Positions 26,801 to 35,784 of a stretch of 53,375 nt of DNA are shown here, piece by piece. The stretch's first letter is position 1, and each line of letters starts with the position of its first letter. Under the pieces are notes generated by a model. It was not told where the DNA came from. It did no database searches and saw nothing but the letters and a program-made list of their open reading frames with translations. The DNA is from Flavobacterium sp. 9AF (GTDB taxonomy: Bacteria > Bacteroidota > Bacteroidia > Flavobacteriales > Flavobacteriaceae), in assembly GCF_902506265.1 (NCBI RefSeq), contig NZ_LR733625.1, positions 1 through 53,375 on the forward strand. Direction: 5' to 3'. A program made the translations under genes and the position numbers.

Positions 26801-29800
26801 TTTAAGAATGCACTTGTAGATTGATAAACTATCTCGGTAGTATTGTCGAAAGTGTTGTCTTTGTTCCAATCTACCCATGCTTTCATATATACAGCAGCAT
26901 TTCTATTAGTGTCTACAAAAATATTTACTCCTTCTCCTTGAGCTTGAGTTGCTTTAGGGGTTAATGAAGCAAAATCTTGAAAGCCAGATGGATTTGTTGA
27001 AAAAGTAGAAGTATTGCTTGAATTAACTAGGTTTCCAACAAAATTAACTTGTGTAATGTAATTTGAAGATTGTAAACCAGGAGTAACTGATGGTGTACAA
27101 TAATTTTGTGTATTCGTAGTAGTAAATCCACTTAAAGGACTAGTTGTATTGTATCTTGGCCCACCTGTACAGAATGAATTATAAGCAAAAACAAAAACAT
27201 AATACGTTGTTGAATTTGTTAATCCAGATATTGTAAAAGAAGTACTGTTATCGTTTGATATAACTATATTTCCAGCTCCAACGGTTCCTCCAACAGAGTA
27301 GGTTGTCCCATTAGTGGGAGAAGGAACTGTTCCGGTGGTGTTATATATAACTAAATAATTATTAGGAGCAGGACTTGCAGGTGTAAATGAACCTGAAATA
27401 AATGTACCTGTAGGACTTAAAGCTAATGCCGTTGGCTGAGCTGAAGGTGTGCTACAAGGTGAAGCAGGAATTATATTTAAAGTATAATCTTCAACTTCTC
27501 CACTGAATCCAGTCGCACATGCATCACCTGTTGTTGAGCCAAATTTACATTGGATTCTCATTCTTGTTTGACCAGTGATGGCACCAGCTGGAACTGTTAT
27601 AGATAATGGGCAAAGTGAACTCGCACCATTGGTTACATTGGTTGCTGTTCCTAAATTATAGGATTCTCCTGCTTCAAATATTCCATTACCATTCCAATCT
27701 ATCCATGCAGTTTGGAAGTGAATGTTGTTACCAGATGTGTTAATTAAAACATTAAGATTGTATGAGATTCCTTTTAGAACAGTTGTCGATATAGCTGTGA
27801 AGTTAGAATAACTAACATTTGTAGCCGTTCCTGTATTGTTGATGGTGTTAAATTGAACCCCTGTTATACCATTGTTTGAAGTGCTCCCAGAAGAAGGACA
27901 ATAACAGGGTTTGTCAGAAGTTGTAAAATTCCAAACAACTGGGGTTCCTGTAGTTATTCCACAAAGATTTCTTGGTACAATTTTCCAATAATAGGTTGTA
28001 GAAGGAGATAATACTCCTGTGTTGTATGTATTTGTTGCAACGTTAGCAGTTATAGTGCCAGGTAAGCTACCTGCACCAAAATAGACATCATATGATGTTG
28101 CTCCAGCAACAGCTGCCCAGTTAATACTAGTAATAGCACCTGAACCTGAATAGCAAATTCCAGAAGTAGAATCTAAAGGGGATGGAGTAGTAGCTATTGC
28201 TGATGGAGGATTGTTTACCACCACTGTTATGTTACCTTCTCCAGAACTCCAGCATCCAGTTGCATTATTTCTTGATCTTATATAATATGTTCCTGAAGTA
28301 TTTACTACAAAAGTAACGTTGCTATTTGTCGTAACTGTTCCTCCAGATACAGTTTGCCAATACCAAGTTTCTCCTGCAGGAGGTGTCCCATTTCTTGTTA
28401 AAGTAACTCCTGTAGGGTTACATTGTGGAGAATTGCTTGTTGGATTTCCTGGATTAACAGGAACTGCATTAACAGTTAAAGTGGCAATATTTGATATGAT
28501 TGTACACCCAGATGTTGAAGTAATTATCACATCGAAGTTGCCAGATGCGGCAACTGTTGGGTTTGTGATAGTTAAACTTGATGTATTTACATCGCTGTAA
28601 GGAGCGGTGTTAGTTAAATTAACGCCATTTCTTCTCCATTGATAGCTTGTTCCTCCAGTAGCTGTAACCGAAAATGATCCACTACCAGATTCACAAATAG
28701 AGGTAGAAACAGGCTGTGTTGTAATTATTGGAGTGGTATCGATAGTTAATGTTGCTACACTTGAAGTGGTGGAACAAATTCCATTGCTAACGATTACATC
28801 AAAATTACCAGCTATAGCTAAAGCAGGATCAGTTAATGTTAATGTTGCTGTATTAACACCGCTATAAGGTGCAGTATTAGTTAAATTAACACCATTTCTT
28901 CTCCATTGATAGGTAGTTGCACCTGTTGCCGTAACACTAAATGATCCATTTCCGGGTTTACAAATTAATGTTGAAACTGGTTGAGAAGTTATTGTAGGAG
29001 TTGCTACCACTGTAAAGATTCCTAAAGATGTGCCAGTTCCGCTTGGATTGGTTACACTCACTTGTCCAGTTGTACCTGTTCCAATAGTTGCAGTTATAGA
29101 AGTAGCAGAATTAATTGTAAAAGAAGTTACATTTGTTCCTCCTATAGTAACAGCAGTAGCTGATGAGAAATTAGTTCCAGTAATATTAAAAGTAGAACCT
29201 ACACAACCACTTGTTGGTGTAAAACTGGTTACAGTTGGAGGAGCGTTTGTGACATTTAAAGTGTAATCTTCTGCTTGACCATAACCACCGCCAGTTTGAC
29301 AAGGGTTTGTAGGAGAAGAACCAAAACGATACATTACTCTAAGTTTTGTAAAGCCAGTAGCGGCTGTTAAAGGTACAGTAATCGAAGTAGTAAAAACGGA
29401 AGCATCCGCACCGTTTGTGTTGGTTATTAGTCCTATTGAGAATATTTCATTAGCATTATCACCAAATGTCCCATTTTGATTCCAATCTGCATAAGCTACA
29501 GCATAGAAATTGTTTCCAAAACCTGCATTAGCTTGCATAGAAAATGTATAAGTTCCTCCAATATTCACATTTCCAGTATTACAAAATGATTGATAACTTG
29601 GAGTACCGTCAATGATATTACTTGTTGAGTTGTTTAAATCTGAAAAAGTAACGTTTGTAATTGGCCAAACATTATTAGTAAATGATGGTGTACAATAGTT
29701 TTGTAAAGTAGATGTATAAGTGATGCTTATTTGACCATTTGCACCATCACCACCGCGTCTTCCTCCACCGCCACCAGTTCTTCTAGCACCACCGCCAGCG

Positions 29801-30420
29801 CCACCAGGTCCAGTTCCGTTATTTCCATTGTTAGATCCGCCACCTGTTAATGCAGTGCCTCCAGCACCTCCATTAGCACCAGCACCTCCAGCGCCACCAA
29901 TTGTTAATCCGATATTTGTTCCTATGAAACCATTACCACCAGTTAAATTTATGGTTCCGCCTGTAGCAGTCCCACCAGTTCCTGGAGTTCCTTGATTTTG
30001 TCCTCCACCGGTACCACCATTTGCGGTTAGGGTTAAAATTGTGGTATCTCCACCATCTCCACCATTATTATTTCCGCCTATGCCACCAGCACCTACAGAG
30101 TAGGTAATTGTTTGACCAGGAGTAACGGTAAAAGTTCTGGAGCTGTAGCCACCACCACCACCACCAGATCCGCCGTTAGGGTTGTTGTCTGCAGCACCAC
30201 CAGCACCACCAGCACCCCAAGCTTCTATAGTAACAGAAGTAACATCACACGGTACAACGAATGAGTTTGTTCCAGGTGTGTTGTCGGTATAGGTTTGTGC
30301 ATAAAAAATACTTGAAAATAGAAGAAAAAACAAAACAAATATTGATTTGTTTTTTTGTAAGTTGTTTTTGTTTGGGACAACAAAAGGGCATAACTTTTCT
30401 AATGAGTAAAGTTTAATCAT
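23815..30420 (-). CDS. giant T9SS type C surface protein with Gly-rich, GEVED, IPT, Ig and MAM-like domains
   Basis: A 2201-residue exported protein; ATG at 30420 is preferred over a TTG two codons earlier. After an unusually long leader (signal core FVLFFLLFSSIFYAQ) come a very Gly-rich region (about 65-230), a GEVED domain (FYAVAYADWNQNGTFGD), an IPT/TIG-like domain (VTSFTPTSGCVGSTFNITG), two 89-residue Ig-like repeats (each with TYQWRRNGVNLTN or SYQWRRNGVNLTN), FN3-like domains, two more GEVED domains (AWIDWNGNGIFEAGE, AWVDWNKDNTFDN), a MAM-like region (GWCDGVAIDDVQLYG), and the same C-terminal module as its neighbours (YVYYSSPV, NLIGNPYPSAINAIDF). It ends in a T9SS type C sorting domain. 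Probably an adhesive filament or matrix protein. Confidence 0.92.
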   Translation of the reverse strand: MIKLYSLEKLCPFVVPNKNNLQKNKSIFVLFFLLFSSIFYAQTYTDNTPGTNSFVVPCDVTSVTIEAWGAGGAGGAADNNPNGGSGGGGGGYSSRTFTVTPGQTITYSVGAGGIGGNNNGGDGGDTTILTLTANGGTGGGQNQGTPGTGGTATGGTINLTGGNGFIGTNIGLTIGGAGGAGANGGAGGTALTGGGSNNGNNGTGPGGAGGGARRTGGGGGRRGGDGANGQISITYTSTLQNYCTPSFTNNVWPITNVTFSDLNNSTSNIIDGTPSYQSFCNTGNVNIGGTYTFSMQANAGFGNNFYAVAYADWNQNGTFGDNANEIFSIGLITNTNGADASVFTTSITVPLTAATGFTKLRVMYRFGSSPTNPCQTGGGYGQAEDYTLNVTNAPPTVTSFTPTSGCVGSTFNITGTNFSSATAVTIGGTNVTSFTINSATSITATIGTGTTGQVSVTNPSGTGTSLGIFTVVATPTITSQPVSTLICKPGNGSFSVTATGATTYQWRRNGVNLTNTAPYSGVNTATLTLTDPALAIAGNFDVIVSNGICSTTSSVATLTIDTTPIITTQPVSTSICESGSGSFSVTATGGTSYQWRRNGVNLTNTAPYSDVNTSSLTITNPTVAASGNFDVIITSTSGCTIISNIATLTVNAVPVNPGNPTSNSPQCNPTGVTLTRNGTPPAGETWYWQTVSGGTVTTNSNVTFVVNTSGTYYIRSRNNATGCWSSGEGNITVVVNNPPSAIATTPSPLDSTSGICYSGSGAITSINWAAVAGATSYDVYFGAGSLPGTITANVATNTYNTGVLSPSTTYYWKIVPRNLCGITTGTPVVWNFTTSDKPCYCPSSGSTSNNGITGVQFNTINNTGTATNVSYSNFTAISTTVLKGISYNLNVLINTSGNNIHFQTAWIDWNGNGIFEAGESYNLGTATNVTNGASSLCPLSITVPAGAITGQTRMRIQCKFGSTTGDACATGFSGEVEDYTLNIIPASPCSTPSAQPTALALSPTGTFISGSFTPASPAPNNYLVIYNTTGTVPSPTNGTTYSVGGTVGAGNIVISNDNSTSFTISGLTNSTTYYVFVFAYNSFCTGGPRYNTTSPLSGFTTTNTQNYCTPSVTPGLQSSNYITQVNFVGNLVNSSNTSTFSTNPSGFQDFASLTPKATQAQGEGVNIFVDTNRNAAVYMKAWVDWNKDNTFDNTTEIVYQSTSAFLNTTFGFVIPSGTTPGDYRIRIRINNGSNSFNSCGNLASGGETEDYTFTVIANCAAKIQTIASATGCGTGSLTLGATGTAGTTQYRWYSAKTGGVLVGTSASTTWSTPSISSTTAYYVTAFNGTCESLFRTEVMAYVKPVSDITFTSSTPEICGENSIIDLTANATTEQVFLINENFESGLGVFANNSIATPNASITDWQIRSSTYVPPYPTYPVWYPAISSGFSPNQFVMTTSDLSTGGSAFGKVETALQSTAVNTNGFLNLTLSFRMYFSSYYDANSATVEYVTIEYRNGSGAWTAIPSAIFVSDVGIGTQFATQTFDLSSYINISSLQLRFRYKAGWCDGVAIDDVQLYGDRTLTPAFTWTSALPVDAYIDAACTIPYTAGTPISTVYIKPTVTQLETPSYSFTAHANLTNGCTTSSTINVTNKTQIWKGSVSTDWNDPNNWSPAGVPDINTCVIISNTGVNSLLSAGPNGSGKNLTIKPGGTLNIQNSNALTIKEYVLNDGNFNLANNTSLVQIDNISNSGIGTMTMNRVTTTSNTYDYVYYSSPVSNFPSTSIPGNPRFVWQPTVNRAPTYPSNFGTWVSASGNMITGKGYIARQGAAGTISANFTGIFNNGDIFIPVSRSTYDGANYTGPTTTPVTKDDDNLNLIGNPYPSAINAIDFLNTNTNLEGFVKIWTHGTGVSSSTTSPFYQNFQSNYSINDYITYNASGSSSGPGIFGGFIGAGQGFFVQMKHTTAATTENVIFNNNMRNATYNNSQFYRNSNTNTNEANRIWLDLTKQNGPSVRTLVGYISNATNDVDRMYDAPSVDKNYFDIYSYANTSQKLNIQGRAVPFINSDIVHLGIYINQVGNYTIGIGAVDGLFENTNQDIYLEDITTGIVHDLRLTPYSFTVSSTGNIDNRFILRYTPNNTLENPDFDITNDVLIQTSDILTIKSLTYEIEGIQIFDILGKIVFNANKINSMEKEINSVLKTDSPLIVKIKLSNGATVDKKIIF

Positions 30421-30485
30421 AGACAAATTGGTTAAATTAGTAATCTTTTCATTGGTTTTTAGCGTAATTTAAACCTTAGGCTGTA

Positions 30486-30515
30486 CAAAAATAATCTTTT
30501 TTTTAACTTAACCAA
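30486..30515 (-). promoter_or_regulatory. promoter of the 2201-residue T9SS gene
   Basis: On the - strand a TTG at 30515-30513 and TATTTTTG at 30493-30486 are 19 bases apart, matching the flavobacterial -33/-7 arrangement (TTG, 17-23 bases, TAnnTTTG). Transcription would start near 30480, giving a leader of about 60 bases. Confidence 0.6.
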
Positions 30516-30528
30516 TAGAAAATGTGTA

Positions 30529-30544
30529 ATTTATGTTAAAAAAT
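30529..30544. promoter_or_regulatory. 16-base sequence shared upstream of both giant T9SS genes, copy 2
   Basis: Identical to 23711-23726. Here it sits 14 bases upstream of the -33 element of the - strand promoter, a position suited to an activator site. Confidence 0.3.
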
Positions 30545-30665
30545 GTTTCAACTAACGTTTTTTAGTGTATTTCATCGATTATTTTTTTTTATTATCTAAA
30601 CTTTTTTATGATTTTTTTAAATAAATTAAAATTTAATACTTATCTTTATTGTGTATTTGGTAGAT

Positions 30666-30673
30666 TATATTTG
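30666..30673 (+). promoter_or_regulatory. -7 box of the 637-residue T9SS gene
   Basis: TATATTTG matches TAnnTTTG exactly. The nearest upstream TTG (30649-30651) is 14 bases away, slightly short. The leader would be about 70 bases. Confidence 0.5.
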
Positions 30674-30749
30674 CATTTAAACTATTAAGTGTCAATTAAT
30701 ATACTTAATTTGATTAGTTTTGAATTGTGTTTATAAAAGCTTCATGATT

Positions 30750-32663
30750 ATGAAAAAAACATTATTTTATTTGCTGCTATTGCTAAGCTTAGATTTAACT
30801 GCTCAAATGTATGTAAGTCCAAGTAGTTTTGTTTACGTTAACGATGCTTATGTTTATGTTAAGCAAGATATGAATTTAGATAATAATGGAAACTTCTATT
30901 TAAGAAATAAATCACAATTGCTACAGGGTAATGTAGGATCAAGCTTAAACAGTGGTTTAGGAAATTTATCTGTTTTTCAAGAGGGGACTTCAAATAATTT
31001 TGGATACAACTATTGGTGTTCACCAGTAGGTGTTCCAGCTGCTAGTGTAGGTAATTCTACTTTTGGTATAACAAGATTATTTAGGCCTACAGATGTTGTT
31101 AATAGTTCGGCAGCTACTATTTTGCCTAGTTCATCTTTAAATGGTACATCCACTGGTTCTTCACTTTCTATAGCTTCAAGATGGATTTATAAATTTGTGC
31201 AATCCAATCAATATTCTCAATGGGCTTATGTAGGTAATGCTTCTACTTTAGCAGCAGGTGAAGGTTTTACTATGAAAGGCGTTTCTGGTAGTGATAATGT
31301 TGTAGCCGATGCGAATGAAGGCGTTGCTAATAATCCTGGTAATAATCAAAGATATGATTTTAGAGGAAAACCAAATGAAGGAACAATAAATATTCCAGTA
31401 GGAACTACTCCTGGACCGGATTATCCAAATCGAACTTTAACAGGAAATCCATACCCGTCTGCAATAAATCTTAATTTGTTTTTACTTGAAAATAGCGGAT
31501 ATACTGTTAATTATACAACGGGTTCATATACTCTAACAGGTGCAGCGGTTATAAATGGGAATGCGTATTTTTGGGAACATGAAAAACCAGCTACATCACA
31601 TTATGTTTCTCAATATATTGGTGGTTACGGAGTTTATGTAGCAAATGGAGCTACTGCTTTTTCTCCCGGTACTTATACTTCTGCCACTTGGAATACTTAT
31701 AATGCAAATGGAACACCTAATTCAACTGGAAGTTCTACAGCAAGTGTTTATAAAAGAATGTTTACGCCAATAGGACAAGGTTTTCAAGTTCAAGGAGCGG
31801 CTAATGGCAATGCTCAAATGAAAAATGCTTACAGAACTTTTGTTAAAGAAGGAGTGGCTTCTAATTCTCAATTTGACCGTAACGCTAACAAAAACAGCTC
31901 ATTTTCAAACACAAATTGGGAAGAAATTCCAAATGTAGCAAATGTAGATTACACACAATTTTCAAAAGAGCAAGTGCCTCAGTTTAAAATTCATACTATA
32001 ATGAATGATCAATATACTAGAGAAACTGTAATTGCTTTTAATGATAATGCAACTGATGGATATGATTTAGCTTTAGATGCAGTTACACCAGAATCTAACT
32101 TGCCTAGAGATGTTTTCTTTCCATTAGAAAATAACTTGCAATTTGTTATTTCAACCTTGCCGTTTGATATAGATAAGAAGATGCCTTTGGCTTTTAAAGC
32201 AGATATAAATACAGTTTTTAAAGTTGCTGTAAATGAATTGATTAATTTTAATATGGCACAAGATATTTACTTGCATGACAAACAAACGGATGAATATTTT
32301 GATATAAAGAATAGTTTTTTCTCAATAACATTGGCTCCTGGATTATATAAAGATCGTTTTGAAATAACTTTTAAAAATAATAGTTCTTCTCTAGGAATTA
32401 ATGATGAAGAATTGAATTCTTTTTCAGTTTACCAAAATAACGATGCTCAAAATTTAACCATCTTTAATCCATTATTTAAAGATGTTAAAGATTTTAGTAT
32501 GTATGATGTTACTGGTAAAAAGGTAATTAGTAAAATGAATCTTGGCAATTCAGAACAGATTCAAGTGTCAACATCTGGATTAAGTGATGGTGTTTATTTC
32601 GTTAAGTTGGTAACACAGGATAATCTTCAAGTGGATAAAAAAGTATCTATTTTTAGAAAATAA
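30750..32663 (+). CDS. T9SS type A secreted protein sharing a module with the giant proteins
   Basis: A 637-residue protein. The ATG at 30750 starts a clean signal peptide (MKKTLFYLLLLLSLDLTAQ); upstream in-frame TTG (30720) and ATG (30744) are less likely. The body contains NYWCSPVG, LTGNPYPSAINLNLFL, FWEHEK, PIGQGFQVQG and IAFNDNATDGYDLALDA, the same order of motifs as in the C-terminal module of the two giant neighbours. The end (FSVYQNNDAQNLTIFN to DKKVSIFRK) is a T9SS type A sorting domain (VYFVKLVT), unlike the type C ends next door. It is transcribed away from the giant genes and followed by a terminator. Function unknown; a surface-structure role is inferred from the shared module. 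Confidence 0.88.
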   Translation: MKKTLFYLLLLLSLDLTAQMYVSPSSFVYVNDAYVYVKQDMNLDNNGNFYLRNKSQLLQGNVGSSLNSGLGNLSVFQEGTSNNFGYNYWCSPVGVPAASVGNSTFGITRLFRPTDVVNSSAATILPSSSLNGTSTGSSLSIASRWIYKFVQSNQYSQWAYVGNASTLAAGEGFTMKGVSGSDNVVADANEGVANNPGNNQRYDFRGKPNEGTINIPVGTTPGPDYPNRTLTGNPYPSAINLNLFLLENSGYTVNYTTGSYTLTGAAVINGNAYFWEHEKPATSHYVSQYIGGYGVYVANGATAFSPGTYTSATWNTYNANGTPNSTGSSTASVYKRMFTPIGQGFQVQGAANGNAQMKNAYRTFVKEGVASNSQFDRNANKNSSFSNTNWEEIPNVANVDYTQFSKEQVPQFKIHTIMNDQYTRETVIAFNDNATDGYDLALDAVTPESNLPRDVFFPLENNLQFVISTLPFDIDKKMPLAFKADINTVFKVAVNELINFNMAQDIYLHDKQTDEYFDIKNSFFSITLAPGLYKDRFEITFKNNSSSLGINDEELNSFSVYQNNDAQNLTIFNPLFKDVKDFSMYDVTGKKVISKMNLGNSEQIQVSTSGLSDGVYFVKLVTQDNLQVDKKVSIFRK

Positions 32664-32684
32664 ATTTTATTTATGACAATTTTT

Positions 32685-32710
32685 AAACCTCGATAATATC
32701 GGGGTTTTTT
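32685..32710 (+). terminator. terminator of the 637-residue T9SS gene
   Basis: AAACCTCGAT (32685-32694) pairs with ATCGGGGTTT (32698-32707, one T-G pair) around a three-base loop and runs into T6. It is immediately followed by the -7 box of the next gene. Confidence 0.85.
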
Positions 32711-32712
32711 GT

Positions 32713-32720
32713 TATTTTTG
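32713..32720 (+). promoter_or_regulatory. -7 box directly before a GTG start (leaderless)
   Basis: TATTTTTG matches TAnnTTTG and ends four bases before the GTG start at 32725. The transcript should begin at or within a base or two of the start codon, leaving no leader. No convincing -33 TTG is seen since a terminator fills the place. Confidence 0.5.
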
Positions 32721-32724
32721 CATT

Positions 32725-33618
32725 GTGAATGAGAAAATAAAAATAGAACTACCAAATAATATTCAATTATTTATTAAACGAGAAGATTTATTACATCCGC
32801 ATATATCGGGTAATAAATTTAGAAAATTGAAATATAATATTCAAGAAGCCATAGATAAAGAGGCAGATGTTTTAATAACCTTTGGTGGAGCATTTTCAAA
32901 TCATATTTTAGCGACCGCTGCTGCTGGTAAAGAATACGGTATTCGTACGCTAGGTATTATAAGAGGTGAAGAAATTCTAAATACTTTTTTAGATAATCCA
33001 ACGTTGTCTTTGGCTAGCAAAATGGGGATGCAATTTAAGTTTATAAGTAGGTCAGAATATGATAAAAAATCGGATTATGACTTTATTGAGCAGCTAAAGA
33101 CTCAATATAATGCTTGCTATATATTACCAGAAGGAGGAACAAATGATTTGGCGATTAAAGGATGTGAAGAAATTTTAGATGAATCCGATTCTCTTTTTGA
33201 ATATGTTTGTTGTCCTGTTGGTACAGGTGGTACAATTTCAGGAATTATTAATAGTTCCTCTAAAGAACAAAAAATAATAGGATTTTCTGCATTAAAAGGG
33301 AATTTTTTAGAAGATGTAATTTGTAAATTTGTGACCAAAAAGAATTGGATAATAAACAATGAATATCATTTCGGAGGTTACGGAAAAGTTACAGATGAAT
33401 TAGTTTCTTTTTTGAATCAATTCTATTTTAAAACAGAAATCCCTTTAGACCCAATCTATACTGGTAAAATGGTATATGGGGTTTTAGATATGATACAAAG
33501 AAATGAATTTCAGGCAAATAGTAAAATTTTACTGATTCATACTGGAGGTTTACAAGGAATAAAAGGGGTAAATAAATTAAGACTAAAAAAAGGCAAAGGA
33601 ATATTGCAATATTTATGA
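32725..33618 (+). CDS. PLP-dependent D-cysteine desulfhydrase / ACC deaminase family enzyme
   Basis: A 297-residue cytosolic enzyme of fold type II. Near the N-terminus is KREDLLHPHISGNKFRKLKY, in which Lys31 is the predicted PLP Lys, followed by FGGAFSNHILATA; the phosphate-binding loop is CPVGTGGTISG and the end carries HTGGLQGIKG. Family members cleave D-cysteine to pyruvate, H2S and ammonia or deaminate 1-aminocyclopropane-1-carboxylate; I cannot decide between these, and D-cysteine desulfhydrase is the usual bacterial activity. The start is GTG, as the only ATG nearby is out of frame. The stop overlaps the next gene's ATG by four bases (ATGA), so the two are translationally coupled. Confidence 0.88.
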   Translation: MNEKIKIELPNNIQLFIKREDLLHPHISGNKFRKLKYNIQEAIDKEADVLITFGGAFSNHILATAAAGKEYGIRTLGIIRGEEILNTFLDNPTLSLASKMGMQFKFISRSEYDKKSDYDFIEQLKTQYNACYILPEGGTNDLAIKGCEEILDESDSLFEYVCCPVGTGGTISGIINSSSKEQKIIGFSALKGNFLEDVICKFVTKKNWIINNEYHFGGYGKVTDELVSFLNQFYFKTEIPLDPIYTGKMVYGVLDMIQRNEFQANSKILLIHTGGLQGIKGVNKLRLKKGKGILQYL

Positions 33619-34469
33619 TAAAAAAAATTATATATATATATTTAGTGCTAACTATTATCAGTTGTGGTACAGCAAAAAGGAAGAATAGTTCATCAACAAA
33701 AAACAAAAACACAACAAGAACAGTTGTTGTTAAAAAACAAAAGCCTGTTTTTGAAAATCCTAAAGTAAATATTGAATTGCCAGAGAATAAAGAAGAGTTA
33801 GAAGCTACTTCAAAAGTTTCTGTAACGTATAGCAATGTTAACTCATATATTGATTCTTTCAAAGAAGTGGCAAAACAAAATATGAAAGAATATGGAATTC
33901 CAGCCAGTATAACTTTAGCACAAGGAATTTTAGAATCTGGTGCGGGTAATGGAAGACTTTGTAAAGAGGCAAATAATCATTTTGGAATCAAATGTCATAA
34001 AGAATGGAGTGGTCCTTCTATAACTCATGATGACGATGCTGCTCAGGAGTGTTTTAGAAAATATGAAAATCCAGCTGATTCTTATAGAGATCATTCCCTT
34101 TTTCTAACCTCTAGAAGTTGGTACAAACCCTTATTCAAATTAGAAAAAGACGATTATAAAGGATGGGCAAAAGGGTTAAAAAAATCGGGATATGCTACGG
34201 ATCCAAAATATCCTGAAAAACTTATAGCTATTATTGAAAGGCATCAATTGGACAGATTTGATAGTGAAGTTTTGAAAAAAGAATATTCAGAAGAGGAAAT
34301 AAAAAATAATGAAGTGATTTCAACTTCAGAAACTTCTTATTATGTTAAACAAGGAGATACATTATATTCTTTATCAAAAAAATTTAATTTATCTGTAGAA
34401 GAATTAAAAAAAATAAATGGACTAAAAGATAATGCGTTATCAATAGGTCAAAAAATAAAATTACAATAA
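33615..34469 (+). CDS. LysM-containing glucosaminidase lipoprotein
   Basis: A 284-residue lipoprotein (lipobox TIISCGTA, Cys17). After a Lys/Thr-rich linker, residues about 75-215 form a mannosyl-glycoprotein endo-beta-N-acetylglucosaminidase-like domain (GH73) with [16 protein letters not shown], whose Glu is the likely catalytic acid, and [12 protein letters not shown]. Residues about 238-283 are one LysM peptidoglycan-binding domain ([18 protein letters not shown]). By family it cuts the glycan strands of peptidoglycan. It overlaps the upstream enzyme gene by four bases and hemL by one base, an unusual coupling of unrelated functions. Co-transcription from 32713 is likely. Confidence 0.93.
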   Translation: MIKKIIYIYLVLTIISCGTAKRKNSSSTKNKNTTRTVVVKKQKPVFENPKVNIELPENKEELEATSKVSVTYSNVNSYIDSFKEVAKQNMKEYGIPASITLAQGILESGAGNGRLCKEANNHFGIKCHKEWSGPSITHDDDAAQECFRKYENPADSYRDHSLFLTSRSWYKPLFKLEKDDYKGWAKGLKKSGYATDPKYPEKLIAIIERHQLDRFDSEVLKKEYSEEEIKNNEVISTSETSYYVKQGDTLYSLSKKFNLSVEELKKINGLKDNALSIGQKIKLQ

Positions 34470-35755
34470 TGTTATACAAAAGAAGTAGTCAATTATTTGT
34501 TGAAGCAAATGAGGTTATTCCAGGAGGTGTAAATTCACCTGTAAGAGCATTTAAAGCTGTAGGAGGAACGCCTATTTTTATAAAAGAAGCAAAAGGGGCT
34601 TATTTATATGATGAAGATGGTCATAAATATATAGATTATATTAATTCTTGGGGACCAATGATTCTCGGACATGCTTTTGAGCCTGTGATTAATGCCGTTA
34701 TTGAAAAGGCTAAAAAGGGTACATCATTTGGTGCACCTACAGAATTAGAAACCAAAATTGCTGCTTTAGCAGTGTCGATGGTACCAAATATTGATAAAAT
34801 CCGCTTTGTAAGTTCAGGTACAGAAGCTTGTATGAGTGCTGTTCGGTTGGCAAGAGGATACACCAAAAGAGAAAAAATTATAAAATTTTCCGGATGCTAT
34901 CATGGACATTCAGATTCTTTTTTAATTGCTGCAGGTAGTGGAGCAAGTACTTTTGGAGTGCCTAATTCTCCTGGCGTAACTGCTGGAACTGCAAAAGATA
35001 CTTTGTTGGCTAAATATAACGACATTGATAATGTGAAAGCATTATTTGAAGCCAATAAAAATGAAATTGCAGCACTAATTATTGAGCCAGTAGCTGGAAA
35101 TATGGGTTGTATTCCACCAAAGGACAATTTTCTAAAAGAATTGAGAAGCATTTGTACAGAAAATGGTACTTTGCTTATTTTTGATGAAGTGATGACTGGA
35201 TTCCGACTTGCTAAGGGTGGTGCTCAAGAACTTTATAATGTGGCAGCCGATATAGTTTGTTTTGGGAAAGTCATAGGTGGTGGTTTACCCGTTGGTGCTT
35301 TTGCTGCTAGGAATGAAATTATGAATTATTTATCTCCTTTAGGTCCAGTATATCAAGCAGGAACTTTATCAGGCAATCCTTTGGCAATGGCTGCTGGTTA
35401 TGAAATGCTAAAAACATTAAATGAAGATGCTTTAATTTTTCAAAGATTAGAAGAAAAAACAGCTTATTTAGAAAAAGGAATACATAAAGTGCTATCTGAA
35501 AATAAGGTTCAATTCACGATCAATAGAGTAGGCTCAATGATTTCAGTTCATTTTGATGCTAATCCAGTTTATGATTTTGAAACAGCTAAAAATGGAGATA
35601 ATCAAGTGTTTAAAAAGTTTTTCCACGATTTACTTGAAAGAGGTGTTTACATAGCTCCATCGGCTTATGAAACTTGGTTTATTACAGATGCTTTAACTTA
35701 CGAAGATTTAGATTATACTATTAATAAAATAAAAGAAGTTACCATACAAGAATAA
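34469..35755 (+). CDS. hemL: glutamate-1-semialdehyde 2,1-aminomutase
   Basis: A 428-residue cytosolic PLP enzyme that turns glutamate-1-semialdehyde into 5-aminolevulinate for haem synthesis. It has the characteristic start [20 protein letters not shown], the PLP contacts [26 protein letters not shown], and the Schiff-base Lys267 in [16 protein letters not shown]. The length is standard (about 425-430). The ATG shares its A with the TAA of the preceding glucosaminidase gene. A bidirectional terminator follows the stop directly. Other hem genes are not in the window. Confidence 0.97.
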   Translation: MLYKRSSQLFVEANEVIPGGVNSPVRAFKAVGGTPIFIKEAKGAYLYDEDGHKYIDYINSWGPMILGHAFEPVINAVIEKAKKGTSFGAPTELETKIAALAVSMVPNIDKIRFVSSGTEACMSAVRLARGYTKREKIIKFSGCYHGHSDSFLIAAGSGASTFGVPNSPGVTAGTAKDTLLAKYNDIDNVKALFEANKNEIAALIIEPVAGNMGCIPPKDNFLKELRSICTENGTLLIFDEVMTGFRLAKGGAQELYNVAADIVCFGKVIGGGLPVGAFAARNEIMNYLSPLGPVYQAGTLSGNPLAMAAGYEMLKTLNEDALIFQRLEEKTAYLEKGIHKVLSENKVQFTINRVGSMISVHFDANPVYDFETAKNGDNQVFKKFFHDLLERGVYIAPSAYETWFITDALTYEDLDYTINKIKEVTIQE

Positions 35756-35784
35756 AAAAATCCTGCATTAAGCAGGATTTTTTT
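35752..35784. terminator. bidirectional terminator between hemL and a convergent gene
   Basis: TCCTGC (35761-35766) pairs with GCAGGA (35772-35777), extended by flanking A and T runs (A7 before, T7 after), with a five-base loop. The A and T runs make it work in both directions, for hemL (+) and for the gene ending at 35783 (-). Confidence 0.88.

Larger units (their letters stand above)
30421..30749. other. 329-base AT-rich divergent promoter region
   Basis: This gap separates the divergent giant T9SS gene (- strand) and the 637-residue T9SS gene (+ strand). It contains a good promoter pair on the - strand (30486-30515), a -7 box on the + strand (30666-30673) and the 16-base sequence shared with 23711-23726 (30529-30544). 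I see no open reading frame of note, no tRNA and no strong hairpin in it. Confidence 0.7.

Noticed and set aside
28594..28945. Near-identical DNA segments about 265 bases apart in the giant T9SS gene as a mobile or recombination repeat
   Set aside because: They encode two adjacent Ig-like domains of 89 residues in the same frame, so simple domain duplication explains them.
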